A stretch of DNA of 20,271 nt, taken from the IMG/VR virus record IMGVR_UViG_3300025789_000192, positions 1-20,271 of that record; one strand, 5' to 3'. A program made the translations under genes and the position numbers. Every line of letters begins with the position of its first letter. Position 1 is the stretch's first letter. A model generated the notes under the pieces. The model saw only the letters and a list, made by a program, of their open reading frames with translations. It made no database searches and was not told the DNA's origin. The stretch comes from a virus. Positions 7,889 through 13,619 of the stretch are shown piece after piece.

Positions 7889-8806
7889 ATGTTTTACGCA
7901 GATAATCCATTAATCACAAGTGCGCTCGTTGAAGAGTTGCACGTCAAATCAGCAATCCCAAAGCCAACGGCTAAGGGCACACCATTGCGTTACTCATCTG
8001 CCTACGGCTGTGGCCGACAGCAAGGATACGCCGGACTGGGTGTAGCACCAACCGAACCGATGGACGAATCCGGCGCCTGGGCTACCGGCCTCGGCACCAT
8101 TATCCACGAAGCACTTCAGGACAGCATCAGCCGTAAGTTCCCCTCGGCAGAGTTTGAGGTTGCCTCGCAGTTGGGTGACGTTTCCGGATCGTGTGACGCA
8201 CTCATCCCCGTGTCTGAGTTCTCTGGCCTAGAGCCACTGTGGAGCGTGGACTTCAATAGCGGTAACGCTACGCACGTTCTTTACGAACTCAAGACCATGG
8301 GCACCTACTCATTCGACAAGCAGGTTGGCTGGAACCGTATGCGTGGCCAGAAGAACGAGGGCGAGGGCCCAGCTCTCAAGGCAATCGCTCAGGCCGGTAT
8401 TAACGCTCTGGGTATTGAGGCCGCTTTCAACGGCGCAGTCCATATCGAGTGGCTGGTGATGGGTTCCATGACGTTCGAGGCGCTGTCAAAGAACAAGGCA
8501 GCGAACATGGGCGTCGACGGCACCAACCGCTTCTTGGCCGAGTTCTACGTACCTCGTAGCGAGTGGGAAAATATCGCTCGCAACGAACTTGAGCGGATGC
8601 AGGGCATCAGTCTCAACTTGGACTTGGGCTACATCGCTGACCGCTACGCTATGGACGATAACGGCGACCCCATTGTTCTCAACCCCAACTCCGGCAAGTT
8701 CTGGCAGTGCGACTACTGCGCGTTCCGTACCCTCTGCGTTGAGGACGGCCCAGGTCAGGTACGGATTATTGATTCTGCATTAACAACCAGAAAGGAAAAC
8801 CAATAA
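7889..8806 (+). CDS. Cas4/RecB-like PD-(D/E)XK exonuclease with Fe-S cysteines
   Basis: This 305-residue protein has the nuclease core of the RecB/Cas4 group: IIHEAL (His73-Glu74), SGSCDAL (Asp103), YELKTM (Glu133-x-Lys135) and a downstream QAG motif (168-170). It also has the Cas4/AddB-type iron-sulphur set, Cys41 near the start (SAYGCGRQQG) and Cys274, Cys277 and Cys283 near the end (CDYCAFRTLC). Such enzymes resect DNA ends; next to an ERF annealing protein it would make the 3' single strands that ERF pairs. I chose ATG 7889 because AAAGGGG stands at the right distance; an in-frame TTG at 7811 would run through the promoter and the upstream gene. The stop overlaps the ERF start (TAATG). 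Confidence 0.85.
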   Translation: MFYADNPLITSALVEELHVKSAIPKPTAKGTPLRYSSAYGCGRQQGYAGLGVAPTEPMDESGAWATGLGTIIHEALQDSISRKFPSAEFEVASQLGDVSGSCDALIPVSEFSGLEPLWSVDFNSGNATHVLYELKTMGTYSFDKQVGWNRMRGQKNEGEGPALKAIAQAGINALGIEAAFNGAVHIEWLVMGSMTFEALSKNKAANMGVDGTNRFLAEFYVPRSEWENIARNELERMQGISLNLDLGYIADRYAMDDNGDPIVLNPNSGKFWQCDYCAFRTLCVEDGPGQVRIIDSALTTRKENQ

Positions 8807-9429
8807 TGGCTAGAAGCCAAGAAATCAACGAGTTGGCAGCAGCCCTCGTCGCAGCACAGGCCGAGTTTTCGGCAGTCCCAAAGGGAAGCAACAACCCCTT
8901 CTTCAAGAGCAAGTACGCAGCCTTGCCTGACGTGGTGGCCTCGGCTAGCCCCGTTCTGGCGAAGCACGGTCTTGCTGTCACTCAAGGCATCTCGTTCCAG
9001 CGGGGCTTTAGCGATGGCGCTGATGTTCTGCACGACACGCTCACCACTTCCCTGATTCACAAGTCGGGTCAGTGGATTGAGTCGGAGATGCTGTTGCACC
9101 TGCCCAAGCAAGACCCCCAGGGTCAGGGCAGTGCTGTGACCTACGCTCGCCGGTATGCGTACATGGCTATCCTCGGCCTGGTGGCCGATGACGATGACGA
9201 TGGCAACGCAGCCAGCCGACCAAAGGTTCAGACCCAGCCCAAGCCAGCACCGACGCCAGCAAAGGAAGTCGACGACCTCACTCGTCAGTTGCGTGACAAG
9301 TTGACCGCCAAGTACGGCGAGCCTATCAAGGGCAAGGAAGCAGTGGAGAAGATCCTCGGCAAGTCCATCAACAAGCTGTCCGAGTTGAGCGACGCCGAGA
9401 TTGCTGGCGTTCTGCTTGAGTTGAAGTGA
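8806..9429 (+). CDS. erf: ERF-family single-strand annealing recombinase
   Basis: This 207-residue protein matches the ERF family: an N-terminal helix (INELAAALVAAQAEF), then NPFFKSKYAALPDVV (about 25-39), LAKHGLAVTQGI, and a core ending GSAVTYARRYAYMAILGL (about 106-123), followed by an acidic DDDDDG turn. Residues about 130-160 are a Pro/Ala/Lys-rich linker, and a small helical C-terminal domain follows (LTRQLRDKL to the end). ERF proteins anneal complementary single strands in phage recombination and genome circularisation. It is translationally coupled to the Cas4-like nuclease (TAATG at 8804-8808) and to a tiny downstream gene (GTGA). Confidence 0.9.
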   Translation: MARSQEINELAAALVAAQAEFSAVPKGSNNPFFKSKYAALPDVVASASPVLAKHGLAVTQGISFQRGFSDGADVLHDTLTTSLIHKSGQWIESEMLLHLPKQDPQGQGSAVTYARRYAYMAILGLVADDDDDGNAASRPKVQTQPKPAPTPAKEVDDLTRQLRDKLTAKYGEPIKGKEAVEKILGKSINKLSELSDAEIAGVLLELK

Positions 9430-9569
9430 GCCACCGCCACGAGTGGCTATTGACGCTGTGCGCCACACCCTTTGTATTCTGCAAGGGGTGTGGCTCGCAG
9501 TTCAAGCCGGAGAACCAGCAGTTGCCCTACAGGGGAAAGGTGCCTGAGAAGTATGTCCAAAAAGTTTAA
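9426..9569 (+). CDS. Small zinc-knuckle protein (47 residues)
   Basis: GTG 9426 overlaps the ERF stop by 4 bases (GTGA). The 47-residue product has HRHEW near the start, then Cys12, Cys19 and Cys22 (FCKGCGSQ), a layout often seen in tiny phage zinc-binding proteins. The function is unknown. It overlaps the next small gene by 17 bases in another frame, so both are supported mainly by chaining and by their Cys patterns. Confidence 0.55.
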   Translation: MSHRHEWLLTLCATPFVFCKGCGSQFKPENQQLPYRGKVPEKYVQKV

Positions 9570-9696
9570 GACGTTTCGATGCCCAAAGTGCCTGCTCGTG
9601 GTGGAAGCAATCGCCATTGAGGTTGCACATCGTTGCCCTAGCGACAAGACTAAGGTTGTGACGTTCAGGGAACTAGAAGATTGTGAGATGGAGTGA
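9553..9696 (+). CDS. Small zinc-ribbon-like protein (47 residues)
   Basis: ATG 9553 gives 47 residues beginning MSKKFKTFRCPKCLL. Cys10 and Cys13 (CPKC) with His26 and Cys28 (VAHRC) form a plausible zinc site. An earlier in-frame non-ATG start would lengthen it across the previous gene with an Arg/Ser-rich, unlikely sequence, so ATG 9553 is preferred; GAGAAG stands just upstream. The function is unknown. Its stop overlaps the next start as GTGA. Confidence 0.6.
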   Translation: MSKKFKTFRCPKCLLVVEAIAIEVAHRCPSDKTKVVTFRELEDCEME

Positions 9697-9758
9697 TTAA
9701 CGTAGCCTTTATTGCGACCATGACTGCGATTGCATTTGTATTTGGGATTAACCGATGA
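9693..9758 (+). CDS. 21-residue single-span membrane peptide
   Basis: GTG 9693 overlaps the previous TGA, and this frame's TGA (9756-9758) overlaps the next ATG (9755), so the micro-gene exactly bridges its neighbours with a 4-base overlap at each end. The peptide (VINVAFIATMTAIAFVFGIN, then Arg; initiator read as Met) is almost wholly hydrophobic and could span a membrane. It may encode a peptide or may serve only to carry ribosomes to the methyltransferase start. Confidence 0.45.
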   Translation: MINVAFIATMTAIAFVFGINR

Positions 9759-10369
9759 AGGTTTTGGTCGCGTGTGAATATTCCGGCAAAGTGCGCCAAG
9801 CGTTTAGGGAATTAGGTCACGATGCCTGGAGCTGCGACCTTCTTCCCGCCGACGACAATTCGCCATTTCATATTCAAGGCGACGTTATGGAAATCCTTAA
9901 TGATGGCTGGGATATGATGATTGCTCACCCACCATGTACGTATTTAACAAATGCTGGGGTCGTATGGCTTCACCGCGACGAGAGCCGGTGGAGTTTGATG
10001 AAAGATGGCGCAGAGTTTTTTAAGGCATTACTTGATGCACCCATACCACTTAAAGCCGTAGAAAACCCCATCATGCATAAGTACGCCGTAGAAATTATTG
10101 GCCGACGCCAAGACCAAGTAGTGCAACCATGGATGTTTGGCCATATGGAACAAAAAGCAACGTGTCTTTGGCTAGTTGGCCTGCCACTTTTAAAGCAAAC
10201 AAATAACGTGCGAAATGAAATGATGGCGTTACCAAAGAACCAAAGAGAGCGCATACACTATTTGCCACCTAGCAAAGACAGATGGAAGATACGTTCGGAA
10301 ACGTATCAAGGAATAGCAAACGCAATGGCCCAGCAATGGGGGAAAGAACAGGAAAACAATGAGCTTTGA
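9755..10369 (+). CDS. Dcm-like cytosine-C5 methyltransferase-fold protein
   Basis: This 204-residue protein begins MKVLVACEYSGKVRQAF, a Rossmann-type cofactor loop, with GHDAWSCDLLP as the second strand. HPPCTYLT carries the Pro-Pro-Cys motif (59-61; Cys61 the expected nucleophile) and VENP (102-105) matches the Glu-Asn-Pro motif of cytosine-C5 methyltransferases. It is much shorter than typical host Dcm enzymes and has no evident target-recognition domain, as in other small phage members. It may methylate phage DNA, or use this fold for another base modification. The gene is visibly more AT-rich than its flanks, which suggests recent acquisition. It overlaps its neighbours by 4 bases upstream and 11 bases downstream. 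Confidence 0.75.
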   Translation: MKVLVACEYSGKVRQAFRELGHDAWSCDLLPADDNSPFHIQGDVMEILNDGWDMMIAHPPCTYLTNAGVVWLHRDESRWSLMKDGAEFFKALLDAPIPLKAVENPIMHKYAVEIIGRRQDQVVQPWMFGHMEQKATCLWLVGLPLLKQTNNVRNEMMALPKNQRERIHYLPPSKDRWKIRSETYQGIANAMAQQWGKEQENNEL

Positions 10370-10751
10370 ACTTATCCTTAAAGAAGTGCAGGCGATGCAC
10401 GATAAGAAGTCACGGGACTACGGGCGACCAGGCGACCCCTACTTCAATATTCGTGGCTCCGAGGACTTCGGTATCTCATCGTGGATCGGTGCGGTTATGC
10501 GTGCCAACGACAAGATGAAGCGACTCCAGCTGGCCGCTGCCGGTGGCACTCTCGCCAACGAGGGTGTAGAGGACAGCCTGCTGGACATGATTACCTACCT
10601 GACTATCGCACTTGATGAGTACCGGAACAAGAACTTCAAGTTCGCCAGCCTGTGCGCCCAGTGTGGTGAGCATTTCGGTGCCGACACGCAGGAACACCTA
10701 CTCGACCTGACCGACCTACACGACTGTAAGAAAGACGGGATTGGTGTTTAA
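10359..10751 (+). CDS. DUF1599/Nmad1-like protein with C-terminal zinc knuckle
   Basis: This 130-residue protein has KKSRDYGRPGDPYFNIRG (about 16-33), GAVMRANDKMKRLQ (about 45-58) and NEGVEDSLLDMITYL (about 67-81). These resemble the nucleotide-modification-associated domain 1 (DUF1599) proteins, which are all-alpha and related in style to MazG-type pyrophosphatases. The C-terminal 35 residues add Cys and His residues (LCAQCGEHFG and HDC) that could bind zinc. I infer a nucleotide-pool or DNA-modification role, supported by the adjacent methyltransferase. ATG 10359 has AGGAAAA upstream. Its TAA shares a base with the next ATG. Confidence 0.6.
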   Translation: MSFELILKEVQAMHDKKSRDYGRPGDPYFNIRGSEDFGISSWIGAVMRANDKMKRLQLAAAGGTLANEGVEDSLLDMITYLTIALDEYRNKNFKFASLCAQCGEHFGADTQEHLLDLTDLHDCKKDGIGV

Positions 10752-10822
10752 TGCTGTTAGCAATTATGTTTACGCTCGTTCTTATTGGCGCAATATCAAA
10801 CCTGATTAACGGTAAGAGATGA
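10751..10822 (+). CDS. 23-residue single-span membrane peptide
   Basis: ATG 10751 shares its A with the previous TAA (TAATG), and the TGA (10820-10822) overlaps the next ATG (ATGA). The peptide MLLAIMFTLVLIGAISNLIN followed by GKR is one hydrophobic span with a positive end. No family is recognised. The exact coupling at both ends and the strong hydrophobicity support it as real. Confidence 0.55.
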   Translation: MLLAIMFTLVLIGAISNLINGKR

Positions 10823-10935
10823 AGTACGCATGGGAACTATGGCTCTTTCTGGTGCCTATCGTGGCGCTGATTACGTTCTACGTCTGGCTGGACGGCCTGC
10901 GCTCTCTGCTGTCCAGTATCAAGGCGGCAACCTGA
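10819..10935 (+). CDS. 38-residue single-span membrane protein
   Basis: ATG 10819 overlaps the previous stop by 4 bases. Residues 5-24 (WELWLFLVPIVALITFYVWL) form a membrane span, followed by a short amphipathic helix (DGLRSLLSSIKAAT). It is the second tiny membrane protein in a row. The function is unknown; small phage membrane proteins of this type sometimes act in exclusion or lysis timing, but nothing here shows that. Confidence 0.6.
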   Translation: MKYAWELWLFLVPIVALITFYVWLDGLRSLLSSIKAAT

Positions 10936-10997
10936 TGTCACAGGCTATGATTACAGTTCGCAGTACCAATGCAGTATCTAATCCTGAGGAGGAAACA

Positions 10998-11144
10998 ATG
11001 AAAGTAGTGACCAGGACTGACATACTCAGTCACGATGAATGGCTCGAAGCCCGAAGCAAGGGTCTGGGAGGCTCCGACGCCGGAACTATCCTCGGCACGA
11101 ACCCCTACAAGGGTCGGCTCGAACTCTGGCTGGTGGCAGAATGA
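10998..11144 (+). pseudogene. N-terminal stub of a YqaJ/lambda-exonuclease family protein
   Basis: ATG 10998 follows a very good GAGGAGG site (10986-10992). The 48-residue product reads DILSHDEWLEARSKGLGGSD, then AGTILGTNPYKGRLELW, the conserved opening of YqaJ/lambda-exonuclease recombinases, in which the Gly-Gly-Ser-Asp-Ala segment precedes the catalytic Asp and Glu-x-Lys. The frame stops at TGA 11142-11144, right after ELWLVAE, so all catalytic residues are absent; full members are usually 200 residues or more. A longer frame from ATG 10935 exists but has a poorer start. It may be a deletion remnant replaced by the Cas4-like nuclease at 7889, or a kept N-terminal domain, since its ribosome site is intact and it overlaps the next gene by 4 bases. 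Confidence 0.65.
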
Positions 11145-11398
11145 GCATCCGCAACGCAACAGACTGCGTGCACGGCTGGCACAGCGTTCTGACCTGCCCG
11201 TTCTGCCTCACCGAGGGCTTCCACGCCTCTCTCAAGGACGCACACCAGTCGATTACGGAGCACCGCCAGGCAACCTGCCCTCACGCCTACGAGGTGCTCG
11301 ACTTCGGCGGCAACCCCGTGTCCAAGCCCCACACCTCAATCTTCTGCCCCGACTGTGGGCTACGGATCGGAGCACCAGGCCCGACCTGGCCGTTCTAA
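11141..11398 (+). CDS. Small multi-cysteine zinc-binding protein (85 residues)
   Basis: ATG 11141 overlaps the previous TGA (ATGA). The 85-residue protein has CPFC (about 19-22) and CPDC (about 69-72) with extra Cys and His residues (DCVHGWH near the start, TEHRQATCPH in the middle), so one or two zinc ribbons are likely. It has no catalytic signature. Codon use is GC-rich, unlike the gene at 11463. It may be a nucleic-acid-binding accessory; this is inferred from the zinc pattern only. Confidence 0.6.
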   Translation: MSIRNATDCVHGWHSVLTCPFCLTEGFHASLKDAHQSITEHRQATCPHAYEVLDFGGNPVSKPHTSIFCPDCGLRIGAPGPTWPF

Positions 11399-11415
11399 CT
11401 CAAGCCCCACCAGCG

Positions 11416-11466
11416 ATGAGCGAGGGAACACGCCCAGCTTGCCCGACCTGCGGAGAGAAACTATGA
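11416..11466 (+). CDS. 16-residue peptide ending in CPTCGEKL
   Basis: ATG 11416 encodes MSEGTRPACPTCGEKL and its stop overlaps the next ATG (ATGA). The last codons (GGAGAGAAACTATGA) also provide the GGAGA ribosome site for the next gene. The same ending recurs at 11645-11660. It is either a micro-protein with a CxxC knuckle or a leader that couples translation. Confidence 0.35.
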   Translation: MSEGTRPACPTCGEKL

Positions 11467-11660
11467 ACACTATATTTCAGGTAAGGGATATTGAAGTATC
11501 AGATGACGATAAACCGTGGGGTATTTTTATTACGGTTCGTAATGAGTCAGCGTGGCTTTCAGTGCAAGAATACCGTTCCCTAATCGTTGCATTGTCTAAC
11601 TTATCGAATAAAGCCTATGAGTTAGACTCCCAATGTCCCAAGTGTGGAGAGAAACTATGA
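11463..11660 (+). CDS. 65-residue protein with CPKCGEKL tail, unknown function
   Basis: ATG 11463 overlaps the previous TGA. The product has strands such as PWGIFITVRNESAWLSVQEY and a helix (RSLIVALSNLSNKAYEL), then ends QCPKCGEKL. Base composition is clearly more AT-rich than the flanking GC-rich genes, which suggests separate origin. The family is not recognised. The tail repeats the ending of the preceding peptide both in protein and DNA, and again forms the ribosome site of the following gene. Confidence 0.6.
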   Translation: MNTIFQVRDIEVSDDDKPWGIFITVRNESAWLSVQEYRSLIVALSNLSNKAYELDSQCPKCGEKL

Positions 11661-11827
11661 GCGACTTTGACGACTTCGACGCTTTCGTCGAGAAGCACCA
11701 GCCCGTGTTTCAGAACATTGGCAGATCTGGCGAGGTGAACTACTACGCCGGTTGTAAAGGTCCCAACGGCACGCTCATCAACCTGTGGCCGTGTGACGCA
11801 GCAAAAGCATTGGAGTATTGTGACTGA
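11657..11827 (+). CDS. 56-residue acidic protein, unknown function
   Basis: ATG 11657 overlaps the previous TGA (ATGA) and uses the GGAGA site encoded in that gene's last codons. The product begins MSDFDDFDAFVEKHQPVFQN and contains NYYAGCKGPNGTLINLWPCD, a compact beta-like segment with two Cys residues, ending ALEYCD. No family is recognised. It overlaps the probable start of the next gene by 8 bases. Confidence 0.55.
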   Translation: MSDFDDFDAFVEKHQPVFQNIGRSGEVNYYAGCKGPNGTLINLWPCDAAKALEYCD

Positions 11828-12347
11828 CATTTACAAGCAGGCTTTGTGCGAGTTCATACAGCAAGGCGTTCTAACGCTTTCTGAGGTCGAGGAAATGGTG
11901 GCATACCTAGAGTCCACCTCTATCGAAAAAAGCCGTGACACGCCAACCTGGGCGGCTGCTGAGCGACTGTGCGCCCACCTTAACTCCGGTCTGGTGGCCA
12001 ACTCGTTCAAGCCGTTCCGTGTGAACGTCACCAGCGTAGGCCACATGGAGAAGTTGCTTCGCATAGATAAGGTGTCCGAGCAAGATGCCTATGCAATGAT
12101 TGACTGGTGCTTGGCACACGAGTTCTGGGGGACTGTGATCCGCTCGCCCGTGAAGTTCCGTAAGCACTACGACACGATGACATTACGGCGCACTAAAGAT
12201 GGCGCAAAACAAGGCCACCCAGCAGTCACTTCCGTACCCCGAATTCCAGTCGCTGAACAGGACTTTTTTGAGAAGAAGCGCAAAGAGCGTGAGGAATCTG
12301 TGCCTATGCCCAAAGACTTCAAGCGTGTGCTAAAATTAGCGCCATGA
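11820..12347 (+). CDS. Putative phage replication initiator / helicase-loader-like protein
   Basis: From GTG 11820 the product is 175 residues. Its middle-to-C-terminal part contains LNSGLVANSFKPFRVNVTSV and then DAYAMIDWCLAHEFWGTVIR, SPVKFRKHYDTM (about 102-116). The pattern of aromatic residues, then S-P-x-K-F/L-R and a basic helix, resembles the C-terminal segment of phage replisome organisers and DnaD-like helicase loaders, which I use as the basis for this call. The C-terminal third is Lys/Arg/Glu-rich. GTG 11820 is preferred because GGAG lies just upstream; GTG 11793 would give 184 residues with a longer overlap. It overlaps the next gene by 4 bases. Neighbouring SSB, ERF and resolvase-like genes support a replication role. 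Confidence 0.5.
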   Translation: MTDIYKQALCEFIQQGVLTLSEVEEMVAYLESTSIEKSRDTPTWAAAERLCAHLNSGLVANSFKPFRVNVTSVGHMEKLLRIDKVSEQDAYAMIDWCLAHEFWGTVIRSPVKFRKHYDTMTLRRTKDGAKQGHPAVTSVPRIPVAEQDFFEKKRKEREESVPMPKDFKRVLKLAP

Positions 12348-12511
12348 CCGAAAACATTACAATTAGCACCGAGGCCGCAGTTCTAGCAACCGAGGCCGCA
12401 GTCGATGCGCTTATGAACAAGTTTGTTCCCGCACTCGTTAAGGCTGGCGTGACCCAGAAGCAACTGCGTGAGGCTCTCGACAGCATCAAGGGAACAAGTG
12501 ACAACGCCTGA
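12344..12511 (+). CDS. 55-residue helical protein, unknown function
   Basis: ATG 12344 overlaps the previous TGA (ATGA). The product begins MTENITISTEAAVLATEAAV and is almost entirely helical (VDALMNKFVPALVKAG, then VTQKQLREALDSIKG). A repeated ATEAAV-like segment is visible near the start. It may be a small coiled-coil or helix-turn-helix-like accessory of the replication gene before it. No family is recognised. Its 3' end overlaps the next gene by 14 bases. Confidence 0.6.
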   Translation: MTENITISTEAAVLATEAAVDALMNKFVPALVKAGVTQKQLREALDSIKGTSDNA

Positions 12512-12839
12512 AAAGGCTAGAGGCTCTCAATGGGAGCGTGATGTTGCCAAAGTGTTTAACGATATGGGATACCCCAACGTTGAACGTCGCTACGGCGCAG
12601 GCAACACGGTGGACAAAGGCGATCTAAACGGCTTCGCCCACGCCATCATCATTGAGTGTAAGAACCTAAAGACCATTACCCTCTCGACCATTATGGACGA
12701 AACAGCCAAAGAGCGAGAGAACGCTAAGGCCGAGCTGGGCATCGCAGTCATTAAACGACGCAACAAGCCCGCCCGTCTGGGTTACGCAGTGGTCACACTC
12801 GAAGAAATGATTTACTTGCTCAAGCAAGCTGGATACTAA
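12498..12839 (+). CDS. Holliday-junction-resolvase-like PD-(D/E)XK nuclease
   Basis: This 113-residue protein has the short PD-(D/E)XK order typical of Hjc-like resolvases: Glu13 in SQWERDVAKVF, Asp42 in DKGDLNG and Glu53-x-Lys55 in IIIECKNL, then a helical end (LEEMIYLLKQAGY). Family members cut branched DNA, which fits resolution of replication and recombination intermediates made by the Cas4-like, ERF and SSB proteins. A small restriction-type or VRR-type nuclease is the alternative. GTG 12498 with AAGGGA upstream is preferred; an earlier in-frame GTG at 12468 adds ten unlikely residues. The gene ends just before a strong promoter. Confidence 0.7.
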   Translation: MTTPEKARGSQWERDVAKVFNDMGYPNVERRYGAGNTVDKGDLNGFAHAIIIECKNLKTITLSTIMDETAKERENAKAELGIAVIKRRNKPARLGYAVVTLEEMIYLLKQAGY

Positions 12840-12841
12840 TC

Positions 12842-12850
12842 TGCTATAAT
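12842..12850 (+). promoter_or_regulatory. Extended -10 promoter of ssb
   Basis: TGCTATAAT (12842-12850) is a perfect extended -10 element. No good -35 box lies 17 bases upstream. Transcription would start near 12857, giving a 38-base leader that includes a weak hairpin (CGTGT 12857-12861 with ACACG 12870-12874). No strong ribosome site is visible before ATG 12895. Confidence 0.65.
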
Positions 12851-12894
12851 TCCTATCGTGTCATCTGGCACACGAATAGAGAGTATAGGTAGAA

Positions 12895-13239
12895 ATGAGT
12901 ACAACCTTGATTGGTCGCTTGACCGCCGATCCAGAGCTGAAGTTCACGGACAAGGGAACATCAGTAACCAACTTCAGCATCGCTGTAAACCGCAAGAAGG
13001 GCGATGAGGACTACGTTTCCTACTTCGACTGCATTGCCTGGGGCGACCTCGCTGCTGGCGTGAATACGCTGAAGAAGGGTGACCGTGTTATCGTTCACGG
13101 CTACCTGAACCAAGACCGCTACGAAAACAAGGAAGGCAAGACTGTCTCCAAGACTGTCCTCGTGGCCGACGCCGTAGGCAACGAACTTCGTTTCGCTGGC
13201 AAGGACGCTAAGCCTAAGACCCCAGAGTCAGACTGGTAA
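12895..13239 (+). CDS. ssb: Single-stranded DNA-binding protein
   Basis: This 114-residue protein has the OB-fold strands of bacterial SSB: TTLIGRLTADPELKF, VTNFSIAVNRKKG, SYFDCIAWGDLA, LKKGDRVIVHGYLNQDRYEN and TVLVADAVGNELRF. It coats single strands made during replication and recombination. The C-terminal linker is very short and ends TPESDW instead of the usual acidic Asp-Asp-Ile-Pro-Phe tail that binds host partners, so host protein recruitment may differ. It has its own extended -10 promoter, and the second WhiB follows after 3 bases. Confidence 0.92.
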   Translation: MSTTLIGRLTADPELKFTDKGTSVTNFSIAVNRKKGDEDYVSYFDCIAWGDLAAGVNTLKKGDRVIVHGYLNQDRYENKEGKTVSKTVLVADAVGNELRFAGKDAKPKTPESDW

Positions 13240-13242
13240 ACA

Positions 13243-13617
13243 ATGACAGACTGGTCACAAGCTCGATGTATCGGGCAGACTGACCTCTTCTTCGATGACC
13301 GCCTCACACATCAGGCTAGTGCGATATGCGCTACCTGCCCCATAAAGACTGACTGCCTGCACTGGGCCTTAGAACATCAGGAAGCTTGGGGAGTGTGGGG
13401 CGGTTTGTCGTATCCTGAACTACGCATTGTCGCCGTATCGCTGGGCTATGAGCCGCCCAGTCGTAAGTCTCCCGAACATGGCACGGAGAGCGGTCACGCT
13501 TGGCATCGTAGGCGCAAGATAAAAGACCCGAACCATGAGTTCTGCCAGCCGTGTATTGACGCATACAACGCGGCTTCTAAAGTCCGTGTAGCTCGCTATA
13601 GAAAGCGGAAGAAGTAG
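13243..13617 (+). CDS. whiB: WhiB-like Fe-S regulator with C-terminal Cys/His extension (second copy)
   Basis: This 124-residue protein has the WhiB cysteines Cys9, Cys29, Cys32 and Cys38 (ICATCPIKTDCL), spaced C-x19-C-x2-C-x5-C, and the canonical turn GVWGGL (50-55), which the copy at 7409 has altered. Residues about 78-124 form an added module, HGTESGHAWHRRR followed by CQPCIDAYNAA and a very basic end. This resembles the GTRSGYxxHRRRGExPCxxC module that I recall from actinobacterial and actinophage proteins and is a probable second metal or DNA-binding site. Two WhiB proteins with different turns suggest distinct sigma or promoter targets. It is probably read from the ssb promoter. It ends the + strand block, with a structured convergent region after it. 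Confidence 0.9.
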   Translation: MTDWSQARCIGQTDLFFDDRLTHQASAICATCPIKTDCLHWALEHQEAWGVWGGLSYPELRIVAVSLGYEPPSRKSPEHGTESGHAWHRRRKIKDPNHEFCQPCIDAYNAASKVRVARYRKRKK

Positions 13618-13619
13618 GG

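Noticed and set aside
8755-9468. Long reverse-strand frame opposite the ERF gene
   Set aside because: It is a shadow of the clearly recognised ERF gene; its composition (Leu/Cys/Val-rich, no motif) and lack of context do not support a gene.
11035-11415. Long + strand frame continuing into the CPTCGEKL peptide
   Set aside because: It overlaps the better-supported 10998-11144 and 11141-11398 genes and is Arg/Pro-rich; only the terminal ATG at 11416 is plausible.
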